Shown piece after piece: positions 54,001 to 64,000 of a stretch of DNA of 64,000 nucleotides (position 1 is its first letter; every line of letters begins with the position of its first letter). A model generated the notes under the pieces. It was not told the origin of the DNA. It saw only the letters and a program-made list of their open reading frames with translations, and made no database searches. Source of the DNA: Azadirachta indica (taxonomy: Eukaryota; Streptophyta; Magnoliopsida; Sapindales; Meliaceae); NCBI GenBank assembly GCA_022749755.1, contig CM040441.1, positions 8,726,890-8,790,889 on the forward strand, in the 5' to 3' direction. A program made the translations under genes and the position numbers.

Positions 54001-55235
54001 CATGATTTTTCATTGCCATAACTTCATATATTTGGTCCACTCCATATTTATCAAGGACTTGTTTATCTCTTGTAGTTATGATTATTCTGCTTCCTGGACA
54101 AAATCGATCAATCCCTCCAGCAAGTCGTTCTAATTGTCTAGATGTATTCACATCATCAAGAACAATAAAAACTTTCATGCATCGAAGCCTATCCTTGGTA
54201 TACTGAGGTATATTAGGACCTCCTATTTCAATGTTCTCTTGTAATAGTTGAGAAAGAATTTGCTTTTGTAAATTTAATAATCCAACTCCTCTTTCTCTTT
54301 CTGATTCTTCTCGTACATTTGCCATGAAGCATGTACCTTCAAATTCTTTAGAAATTTGGTTGAAAAGAGCTTCAGCTATGGTTGTTTTGCCTATGCCACC
54401 CATGCCCCAAATTCCTACAATTCGAAAATCTGACAATCCTATGCATAATAGCGATTTAACTTCCTCAATTCGCCATTTTATTCCAACTAGACCATCAAAA
54501 TCAATTGAGACTGTTATAGCTTGCAATTTATTCAAAACATCCTCAACAATAACATCTACAAGTTTTGCCTCGTCCCTAGCATATGTGAAGGAAAAAAAAA
54601 ACAAAAATGTGTCAAAATGAACCAAAAAAAGAAAAATATGTCTTTTTCATTACTTAATAAAGGACATAAATCATAAATAATAAAAGTTTCCCTCATTTTT
54701 TACCCATTAATATTTACGTATACTGAATATTGTTACATGATTAGTTTAGTTACCTGAATTTTATGGATTCATGTCCGGAGAGATAGGATGCTTCAGTCAA
54801 TACAATCTTCCATTTTTTAACCATTTCTGGTGTCTTCTTGAATTCCTTCTCATGCTGAATAAAAGCCTTGCCAAAACTTCCAGTTTGCTTGCGAACATTA
54901 GATGGATGAACATGGTAGAAAACTGGTATGACAATTTGATTTTTCTTCTGCTTGCAATCAAGAATTTTCACAAGCTCGTCCAAGCACCATTTAGAATCAG
55001 CATAATTCTTTGAAAAAATTATTATTGAAATTTTTGATCCTTCAATTTTAGCATTCAAAAGATTAGTAGAAATTCTTTCTCCTTTATTAATATCTGCATC
55101 AATAAAAGTGTTTATTTTTTTTTGAGACAAAGCAGCAAAGAGATGGCTGGTAAAATTTGTGCGGGTATCCTCCCCTCTAAAACTAAGGAAGACATCATGT
55201 TTGGAAGAAAAAGAAGAAGACGAAGATGAAGCCAT
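51081..55235 (-). CDS. TNL F: TIR-NBS-LRR-C-JID receptor, 1209 aa
   Basis: Exons: 55235-54754 (TIR), 54575-53480 (NB-ARC), 53323-53012 and 52897-51839 (LRRs), 51761-51081 (C-JID). All junctions are GT-AG and 3630 nt stay in frame. The ATG at 55235 starts the MASSSSSS leader. The TIR has FRGEDTR and Glu87 in SKWCLDEL. The NB-ARC has GMGGIGKTT (Lys at about 224), [27 protein letters not shown] and DMHDLLQEMG. Exon 4 encodes 353 aa of LRRs. The C-JID starts SGSAVDIPEWFINRC and has KCCGVCPVYAHPNESPP. A base missing at about 51195-51196 relative to B, X and G shifts the last 36 or so residues into a novel basic sequence (LTMRKRNQLPTKFAEG...). The hydrophobic tail is lost. This and C are the two best candidates for functional receptors here. 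Confidence 0.92.
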
Positions 55236-56299
55236 GGAGGAAAATTTGAGATTTTGAGACTTAAAAAAAAAAAAGCTTGAGAGTAGCTAGATGTAAGAAC
55301 AAAAAATGTGAAGAAGTGGTTGGAGCTTTTAATTCTTCCCACCAGACTTTCCTGCTGCCATCTCTCTTTCTTTGGCGTTTCGTCAAAATTTCCCGGAGGT
55401 TTCCACCAGGGACTATTGACAAAACAAAGACAACACAATAATGTGAATGAACAGAAATACCACTGAAAAATGTCGGCAGTTTCTGTGCGAACACACAGTT
55501 CATGAAACAGAGAATTAACCTTGATTCAATTAATTTTCTCCATAACAATGATAATTGTGAAATCAGACAAAGAAATAAATCAAACGAACAGAGGGTTGTC
55601 AAGTAAATATAATTTTCAAATGCTTGGAGCCTTCTTCACATTGGACTTCCCTTTCCAATAGCTTTTTGTAACTTTCTTGAGATTTTCGTAGTGCTTTCCG
55701 ATAGATGTCTTCTGCAATAATATAGTAATATGGACTTTTAATGCGGAAAAATTATCATCAAATTAAAGGAAAAGGAACGCGGTAGACAAGTGACAGGCAA
55801 TAAAGGAAAAGCATTGAAATATGAAAAAAGAAAAGCATTACTTTTGTAAGCAGAAAAGTAAAGATCGTGTGGATTCCATTTTACAACAGTCCTCAAATGT
55901 CTTTGCTTAATGTGAATGAGAACTCAAAATTACTTAGGAACTCTACTGGAGTTCTATAGATGAGAAATCCTGGCGGCACAAAATGAATGGATAACCAAAT
56001 TACACCGAGAAAAGCAGGCAAGGTTCCAGAGTTTAAAAACATAAAGTGGTCTGAGCTCCACTAGTACGAATACGGACCATAATGGATAGGGACTCATGGT
56101 TAACAATATTAAACAGTATGCCAAGACCCCGCACCCTGGTGTATAAATTGTGAGAACAACTATTTCCACAAAAATTACAAGTCAAGCCAAAAGAGAACGA
56201 GTAGAAATCATAACAATTTCATTGCTGACATAACAGATTACATAAATTAGAAAGACAAAAAACAAACATAATAACATGTTGTAACTCTAAAGACATATT
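55236..56299 (-). promoter_or_regulatory. 5' flank of TNL F with COA3-flank remnant
   Basis: 55320-55440 and 55730-55870 match the flanks of A and X. At about 55870 the sequence jumps to DNA equivalent to 47107 onward, upstream of the COA3-like gene, so the COA3 exon and about 0.7 kb around it have been deleted from this unit. No promoter element was fixed. Confidence 0.55.
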
Positions 56300-57991
56300 G
56301 GAAAACAGAAAAAGATAATAATAACTCATGTACAAAGAGAGAACTGGGTTCACCAAACAACATTGAAACTCCATTTCATAAATAAATTTGATGTTAGACA
56401 AAAAGTGAACGTATATTCTTTGTATATTTTCGAATTCTGACCAACATAATCAGTTTTGCACCTTGAATGCAACTATTGAATCGATCAGTCATCTCAAAAA
56501 CTTTCAGGATGGTAAATTGAAGTAAAGAGAACAGTCCTCCGCCCTTTAGAGAAAACAAGGAAATTTGTTGTTAAGGAGCGTTGTCACAGCATCTCCCAAT
56601 AATCCCAGTACTTCCCTTTGTGCCAGTCTTATCATTGATGGTAGCAAGTTTCTCAGAAACCTTCTGTTACACCAACGCTGAGGCAGATGAATAGTTGCCC
56701 AAGATCCAAGATCCTGAAATTTGACAGCTTAACCAATCAGGAATACAACTTTCAGGCAAAAGAAATGCCGAATTGAAATTAATGAGTACATCAAAAAACT
56801 CCAATGGAAATCATTACTTCTCGAGTGATAGATAGAGGAGAAGTGATGCAGTTGCCAAAACAACAAGAATTATAAACACCAACTTCTATTAATCATATTG
56901 CTGCAGGCGATTCACTTATATTTTGTATGGAATCAGACGGAAGAAAATAAGCACAAACAACTCTTAACACATGAATAGAAGTCTAAACTCCAATACTTGA
57001 AAGCTAAAAAGAAACTTACATCACACAAGAGATTCCCTCTTCAAGAGAGAAATCTGAGTTATGTTATAGAGGCTCCTTATGACCAACTTATAACTAGGAG
57101 TGTAAATTTAAGTTTTAATGAATATCCACCTCAATATTAAGGAAAAAAGAAAAAAGTAAGCCTCGAGAAAATAAAATCGAACCTGCAATTCTGGAATTGG
57201 CGAAACCCCCAAGGAAAAACCCAGAGGAATTCTGCGCGTGAATGGAACTGCATTAAACAAACAATACAAAGGAAATGTAAGTTGCCCTTGTATGCTACTT
57301 GAAAGCCATTTTTTTTTCTTCATAAAAAAAGCGTATTCCTGAAAAACAGTTTTCATATAACTACCAAAAATGGATAGCAAAATACTAATTTGCAAGTAAG
57401 TTTATAACAGATGAGCATGTAACGAAACAGCTACAGAAAAAACACAGTAAGGAAACTGTACATTCAGCGGGAAATTGCAAGGATCAAAAAGAGACAATAA
57501 ACAATACCTGCTCTTTCAAATTTGTTGGACCTAAGAAAATGTTCAAAAACAGTTTCTCAAAGAACTGCACTACTAAAATAAGATCAAAACAGCATGTGGG
57601 ATCATAATGACTACACTTGTAAACAAGGGCTAAACACCAAATAATGTCAAATGTCCATCAAGCTCAGAATATTAATAGACAAAATAATTATAAATTCATG
57701 ATAGAATCATAAAAGAAATATAAGATACCTGCAGTCTTCCCCTTGTTCAATGATCGGAGAGACACCTCAAAATCGGGCAGGAAAAATCCTGCACTCACGA
57801 AATAATATGAAAACTTCGATTCTAGTAAAATGATCAAATGCCAATTTCCAATTAATAGATTAAAAGTAAACAACTCAAGTAGACCATTGGACTATCACTT
57901 TACAAGAAAACCAAATAGCCCAACAGGGGACTCACATTCCTAGCACCAATTTTCATGCTAATAACAGCTTCTTCGTTCTCATTTTGTTTCA
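56300..57991 (-). repeat. Inter-TNL spacer module downstream of G, interrupted by an LTR
   Basis: Has the landmarks TTTCGAATTCTGACCAAC (56428), GAAATTTGTTGTTAAGGAGCG (56562), the relic C-JID text ACCAATCAGGAATACAACTTTCAGG (56732) and TACCTGCAGTCTTCCCCTTGTTCAA (57726). It resumes beyond the LTR at 58538. Confidence 0.55.
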
Positions 57992-57996
57992 TATTA

Positions 57997-58532
57997 TGTG
58001 AAACCTGGTGCTTCATAATCAGTTAAGTCAGTTAAAGTTTGTTGAAGTTAGGTGGTTAGCTCATGATGGAAGATGCTGAGCTGGAAAAGAAACTGACTTC
58101 AAAAATTCTGTTGGGACAGTTAGTTATTGATTCCATAAAAGGGCAGAACAAATATATATATAGATGAAGACTCGTGCCTAGATTTTGTATTCATTGTATT
58201 GCTGTCAGTTCTCTCTCTGATCTTTCAAGATTGTATCTTGTTCCAGTTGTAGTTTAGAGAAGGGCCTTGCTAGCTTTCTTGGCTACCCTGTGTATTTGTG
58301 GTTTTCTCCATGATTAATAAAGTCTGTAACTGATTTCTTTCATTCGTGGATGTAGGCTTTTAAGGCTGAACCACGTAATCCTTGGTTGTTCTCTCAGATC
58401 TTTTTTCTTTCTACTCTTTGTTCTTGTTTTCTGTTAGATTGAAATCTGAAAAATCTGAAGTTTTCTTGCATCTGTGAATTGGTAAAAAAAGGGGAGGTTG
58501 TTGATCTTGAGGAAGTAGAAGAAATCTTCACA
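57997..58532 (+). mobile_element. Solo LTR, Copia-like, 536 bp
   Basis: Perfect 5-bp target duplication TATTA at 57992-57996 and 58533-58537. Ends are TGTGAA and TTCACA, inverted repeats with the canonical TG...CA. The interior has a TATATATATAG box (about 58151), an AATAAAG signal (about 58317) and the GTGGATGTAGGC...GAACCACGTAATCC text typical of Copia LTRs. The uninterrupted site can be seen in the F spacer near 50590 (TTTCATATTAATACATTAATTT). No internal region remains. Confidence 0.88.
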
Positions 58533-58537
58533 TATTA

Positions 58538-59319
58538 ATACATTAATTTACATGTTAACAAAATTATCATAATCTCAAATATTCATTGTGTTCAAATCAG
58601 GATATAAAAAATGTAGAAACTTGAAAAGCTTTGACAAAAATCATAGAAGTCGTTGATTCAACGTCTTCAACACCTAATCACTCTGTGGAGCTTAAAACAG
58701 AGCATGGGAATTATGTTTCTTGTAGTCAATGATTTATTCTAATTTATACAGCATAAGCAGAACATTATGCAAGAAATTAAAAACAGGGGAGACACACCCC
58801 ATTTATATAGAGCTAAATTTAGCAGAATATTCGTCTTAGACGCAAGATTCTTTATTCGAAAGTGCTTTTCTAGAAAGCAGTTTTGTACAAAAATGCTTTC
58901 TCTGGGGACAGTTATAGCTCCCCACATCGCTTTTGCTTGCTTATCATGGTTCGTATAATAATTAATAGTAATATCACGAAATACCTGCTGGAGAACCTTA
59001 TAATATTGCAGAGACAGCACTTACTTTTTCGCACCATTCTTATCATGGTGCGTTTAAGATTACATGTATCACAATACTTTTTCGCAGCTTCAGCAGAGAG
59101 TTAAAGTCAGGAACTGAAAACGCACCATTCTCCAAAGAATCTGAAAAGAATCTGCATTGAACTAATAAAAATTGAGCCGTCCTAGCAATTTGTCAGGAAA
59201 TTGAACTTGCTTGTCCAAAGAATCTGCAATCACAAAATTTTTACCATCAAAATGAAATAATTAATTGAAGAAAGCCGTGAATTTTCTTTCTTAATTCGTG
59301 CCTCACAAATTAAGCCTAC
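58538..59319 (-). other. Spacer downstream of G
   Basis: Continuation of the spacer module after the LTR: AAAATCATAGAAGTCGTTGATTCAACGTC at 58638, TTTATATAGAGCT at 58801 and AATACCTGCTGG at 58980. These match 10430-10530 and 50640-50710. No independent gene recognised. Confidence 0.45.
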
Positions 59320-62300
59320 CTTCCCGTTTTCTTCTTCACTAATCAAATTAATGCCAATTTCCGAAGTGGTATTGGACTCCAACTGATGAAAAAAAGAATT
59401 AAGAACCTGAATAACAATTTGTAGCAATTCATTAATTCATTCAATTAGATTAAATTAAGATAAAGAAAAACAAATTAAATATTAGAACTGTCATTTGACT
59501 TACCACATAAGAAAAAAGCATAGGCCAACTGATCTTCTTTGAAAAAATTGAGAAGAAAAGGAACTTTTCTGCTCCTTGCATATTCTGTTGGGAGTTGGTT
59601 CTACTTCCTCATCGTCAGATCTGTTAATAATACTTTCATATGTTCCAGTACTCATCCCAGCTTTCTCATGATATTGAGTGAGCTCTTCTTCGGTTGGCGG
59701 CTCCATATTTTACAGTAAAGCTATTGGGTGGGAACTCGTTGGGATGTGCATATACTGGGCTTAACATTTCACCTTTGGGGATTTTCCATCCAGCTCCTGA
59801 TCATAGTAGACGGAGAAATCAAATGACACAGCAGTATAGTTGTCACCATCACATCGCCTAAAAATATTCCTATGGGGCTCAAATCCAAGTATGATCTGAT
59901 TCTGGTCCGACTCAACGAATATGTTATAACACAAAGTGTCACTGATACCACCAAAACAATAGCTGCAAATGACACTGACAGATTGGCCTCTTATAACATC
60001 AGAACCTTCTTCAAATCCAAAAACAGCACAAAGAGCAAAACAGGTTAAGTTTCTCCTACAGCAATGCTCTGGCAGTTGAATAATCATTGAGGATCCTGAA
60101 CATCTATCGCTGAACCACACAGGAATTCTACTTCCAGGGAAATAAATGAAGAATCCATTCGACGCCTGTGATAGAAGATCAAGGTAGAAAGCAAATTACT
60201 TACCTTTTCATACAAAGACAAGTCCTCATGGCGGATTCCAGCAAATTCTTATAAACTGAAAATCGCGATTTTTTTCTAAGGAGAGTTAAAGAGAAGAGAG
60301 AAAAGAGAATTAAGGTACCTTTTCATGGAAATAGAATAACTTCAGCAATGCTTGCTAATCTGCCAAAATGTTGTTTGCTTTTTCTTCCAGTTTCGTGCAA
60401 CCACAAAATATGTACTCTTTTCTCAGTATGCTAGGTCCGTGCATGATTCCCAGCTTGAAAATGAGCTTGCATGGTTGAGATAATGCTTCCAGTAGCGATT
60501 TATGCAGTGTTTCCAGTAGCGATGCATCTAAAATTTCTCGACATTCCGGAAGCTCTGGCAATGATTGAAGTCGCTTGCAATTCTTTGCATCTAAATATCT
60601 GAGAGATGGAGGCATCTCTGGTAGTGATTCAAGCATATTGCAATCTCTCAAGTAAAGTATTTCCAGCTAAGAAAGTTGTTTGATACTAGTCGGTAAACCC
60701 TCAAAGTCATTTTCGCTTAGATATAGGATTTCCAAAGAGGACAGAAAACCAATATCCTGGGGAATTTCTCTTATATCACAGTCGCGTAATGTTAGGAATC
60801 TGAAGGCAGGTAAACCTGATAATGATGGGGGCAATAACAAACCTCTACTTCCGTGAAAGTCAGCTTCTTCAAGTCCGTTTAAATCTTTGATAGAGGGCGG
60901 TATTTGACTGACGGCTGAATATTCTCCGTCGATGAACTTCCAAGATTTTAATTTTCCAAGGTCCGTTGGCAAGCTGCTATGTTCCCTGCAGTATCTCCAG
61001 TTCAAACGTTTAAGCACCGTTAGAAGTTCAATGGAAGAGGGCAGCTGCTTAATCTTTGTCCCCTCTGAATTAAGACATTCTAAACTTTCCATTTCTTCCA
61101 AGATTTCTGGAAATCTCTCAAAATTTGAACATGACGCAAGTCGAAGCCAATAAAGAGATTTCAATTTACAAATGTCGGTTGAAAGACTCTTCAGCCTTTT
61201 GCAATCACTCAGTATCAACGTTTTAACACTTGTTAGTCTGCTGATTGATGAGGGCACATCTTCTATTGCTGTATGGCATAATTGTAATTCTATGACATTT
61301 CCTGAAATCGACGGAAATTCTGGGAGTTTAACGCAGTCGGAGAACTCAATGTTTATAGGAGATCTGAAATGAATGTTTTGTGGGAAACAACTGAAACTTG
61401 TGCAACCCCTCAAGTACAAGAGACCAAGGTTGTCGAAATTCTGGACCGAAGAGGGAAGGCTATACAACTTTTAGCAATGTGAAAGAAATATTCTCTCCAC
61501 ATTAGCGGCTTCTAATGAATCTGAGATCCTACAAAGATAATTAGAGTGCTGGAGGTCGATAAATTTTAACTTAGGAGCTTCCTGCAATAATTAAAAAGAT
61601 GAAAATTAATTAACATGATAAAACAATTAGCATGCAATGAACTGGACAATTAACATTAAATAAATACAAGTATTTGTTTAAGCATGATGCTTTAACTTTT
61701 TTCCTTCCCAGAGTTGTTCAATTTTACTATAACGTAGACTCAGCCCAATAAGATTTTTCAGAATAAAATTCCTTGGCAATATTCCTAACGGATACCCATG
61801 CCAATGCAGATATCCCAATTCATTATGAAGACAATCAAGACCTTGAGGAAAATGCATTTTAGAGCTTATGGACGATCCATCCAATTGTTCAGGCATATAA
61901 AATTTAAAATATCAAAGATTATACATATTTGTAAAGACATTGGAGTCTAGATGTATATCTCTTATTTTGGACAAGTTCAAGAATATGCCTTTAATTGAGT
62001 TGGACCCCTGATTAAACAAAAAACACACAAAGAAAGAGAGAGCATAAGATCCTGAAAACGTAAATAAAATTTATAAAATTCTTTCTAAGTACTTAAAATG
62101 AAATTTGCGTGTAGGATATGAATCTTTAACAAATGGCCATAAAATAAATGGAGTCATTGATTACCTTGTTTTTTCCTAGATCGTGATAAATATCCTTATT
62201 ATGCAACAACCTACTATGTTTTCCTGGCTCTTTTGAAGATTCTTCATAAACAATTTTTCGACCCATTTCTTGCACTAAATCATGCATTTCAAGCTTCCTA

Positions 62301-63075
62301 TGCGATCTTGTTATAAGTGACTTTTCAACAAGGACATCTAGTCCATAATGCATCAAATAATAATCATCAAAAATTGAAATCACACTATCTTGATCACTTC
62401 CTTTGAAAAAACATGCATTATCAAGAAATATGTTTTTCACTTCCCATTCCAGTTCATCATAACTAATTTTAAGTACATCATAAATGTCAAAGGCAAAAAT
62501 TTGTCCTAAGTTGTGCAATGCAGTTTCCCAACCAAATTTGCTCTTAGGACGAAGGAAGGAACCCAAAACTTTTACAGCTAGTGGATTACCATTTGCATAA
62601 TCCATAACCCTTTGTGAGAGCTCCATAAACGCTTGCGGGTAACGATTTTGTCTGAAGGCAAAATTACAAAAGTGCTCAAGAGCTTCATTATCAATCATTC
62701 TCGTAACTCTATATATTTGATCCACTCCATACTTATCAAGAATTTGTCTATCTCTGGTGGTTATAAATATTCTGCTTCCTAGACCAAATCGTCAATCCCT
62801 CCAGTAAGACATTCTAATTGCCCAAACTTATTCACATTATCCAAAATAATTAAAACTTTCGTGTGTCAAAGTCTATCCTTGGTATGTTGTGGTATATTCG
62901 GACCTCCTATTTTAATTTTTTCTTGTAACAGTTGAGAAAGAACTAGCTTCTGTAAATTTAATAATCCGACCCCTCTCTTTGATTCTTCTTGAATATTTGC
63001 CAAGAATTACGCACCTTCAAATTCTTTAGAAATTACATTGAAAAGAACTTTAGCTATAGTTGTTTTGCCTATAAA
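59320..63075 (-). pseudogene. TNL G: 5'-truncated TNL pseudogene with tail exon
   Basis: NB-ARC homology starts at about 63070 inside the P-loop codons (ATAGTTGTTTTGCCT corresponds to GKTTI) and the TIR is absent. The NB-ARC is frameshifted near 62790 but 62725-62168 is open, with GNPLAVKVLGSFL and EMHDLVQEMG. Exon 3 (about 62003-61693) has TGA in place of an Arg codon at about 61914 and a lost donor. Exon 4 (from 61582) has stops at about 61470 and 60667, but carries more LRRs than F or C, including a PSSIELLTVLKRLNW repeat. The C-JID (about 60170-59500) has a small deletion at about 59760. The C-terminus RRSVGLCFFLMW reaches a GTAAGT donor (59503); a 97-nt intron leads to an 87-nt tail exon (59406-59320). 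Confidence 0.88.
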
Positions 63076-64000
63076 TGCTAATATGATTAAAGAAATTACA
63101 TTGAAAAGAACTTTAGAAAACTCACTTTCCCACAATAATAAATGCTAATAACACCCACAAGAATAAGATTAAAGAAGGAATATGATTATCTCTCAAAATA
63201 TAAAATGAATGTTGTATGAAATAAATTGATGCGTCTAATTTAAATATGATTGTTTAGGATATTCCTCAAAGAAAAGCAGAGAAATTCTGCATGTAGAAAG
63301 AGAGAAATACATTCACCAATCTGCAGAGAAAACAAGGAAATTTGTTGTTAATTAAGGAGCATTGCTTTTGCTCTCCGCAAATTTGCTTAGTTCTTCTTCA
63401 TTACACCATCTCCTAATAATCCCAGAACTTCCATTTGTGCCAATCTTATTATGATGGTAGCAAATTTCTCAGAAGCCTTCCATTACATCAAATACCTGCA
63501 ACACAAAACTCATTATTTCTGGACTAACAATATAAACACAAGCACCAATTTTTATTAATTAATTTGTTGCCAATTTACCTATTTTCTCAGAAAAAATCAG
63601 TCAAGGGAATAAGCACAAACAATTCCAACATATGAATAGAAGTCTCAATTCCAATACTTGAAAGATACAAAGAAACTTACAACTTACAAGAGATCACCTC
63701 TTCAAAAGAAAAGTCTGAGTCAAGTTATAAAGGCTTCTTTTTACAACCAACCTATGAATACAAGTTTGATACTAAATTTTAATAAATATGCACTTCAATA
63801 TTAAGCAAGAAAAAGTAAGCCTCAAGAAAATATAAATCCTACCTGCAACTCTTGAATTGCTAGGCAGAGAAATTTTGCTTGTGAATAGAACTGCATTAAA
63901 CATACAATACCAAGGAAGTGTAAGTTGCCATGCATGCTTCTTGAAAGCTATTTTTTCTTGATAACAAAAGTGTATTCCTTGGAAACAGTTTTCTTATAAC
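63076..64000 (-). repeat. Inter-TNL spacer module replacing the 5' end of G
   Basis: Begins with a second copy of AAGAAATTACATTGAAAAGA (63089) that also occurs in the G NB-ARC at 63027. It then continues as the spacer module (AACACCCACAAGAATAAGAT at 63149, GAAATTTGTTGTTAATTAAGGAG at 63336, a relic acceptor at 63495). It runs to the window edge. Confidence 0.55.

Noticed and set aside
1..64000. tRNA, rRNA, CRISPR or bacterial-type operon features
   Set aside because: Reading both strands showed no cloverleaf-like tRNA, no rRNA text and no spaced direct repeats. The DNA is clearly plant nuclear.

Overview
This is plant nuclear DNA. It is AT-rich, the genes have canonical GT-AG introns, and a tandem array of TIR-NBS-LRR (TNL) immune receptor genes fills the window. 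TNLs are absent from grasses, so the source is a eudicot. The protein style (MASSSSSS leader, SKNYADSKWCLNEL in the TIR, C-terminal C-JID with a GVCPVYAHPNESPP block) resembles Citrus or another rosid; that assignment is inference.

All TNL copies lie on the minus strand, roughly 8-13 kb apart. From left to right they are: A (1-3303; 3' end outside the window; 1-bp deletion after the NB-ARC), B (about 10.7-15.1 kb; pseudogene), C (20.6-24.5 kb; open throughout, 1105 aa), D (33.3-37.6 kb; heavily broken), E (42.1-45.4 kb; no TIR or P-loop), X (45.6-46.2 kb; only a C-terminal fragment), F (51.1-55.2 kb; open, 1209 aa) and G (59.3-63.1 kb; broken, truncated inside the P-loop). The shared architecture is exon 1 TIR (482 nt), exon 2 NB-ARC (about 1.09 kb), exon 3 first LRR part (312 nt), exon 4 LRR array, exon 5 C-JID. 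In B, F, G and X I also find an unnoticed sixth exon after a 97-99 nt intron. Its in-phase reading completes a C-terminal hydrophobic segment. The intron's GTAAGT donor contains the TAA stop that would otherwise end the protein.

The other recognisable genes are few. A small mitochondrial COA3-type cytochrome oxidase assembly factor lies at 46.8-46.96 kb. It has a decayed copy at 4.1-4.3 kb, and its 3' half is fused to the C-termini of TNLs D and E. A secreted His/Pro-rich small protein lies at 29.8-30.2 kb on the plus strand. COA3 and the TNLs were evidently duplicated together.

Between the TNLs is a repeated spacer with relics of a second C-JID and small exon-like pieces, so each unit carries debris of older TNLs. 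Other insertions are two solo LTRs with perfect 5-bp target duplications (25509-26275 and 57997-58532), a 441-bp element with 11-bp inverted ends (19916-20356), a probable mitochondrial DNA insertion (about 7.8-8.9 kb) and a 1-kb direct repeat pair around 5-8 kb. Only C and F look able to encode full TNL receptors. Neither encodes the hydrophobic tail, which each copy appears to have lost by a different route.
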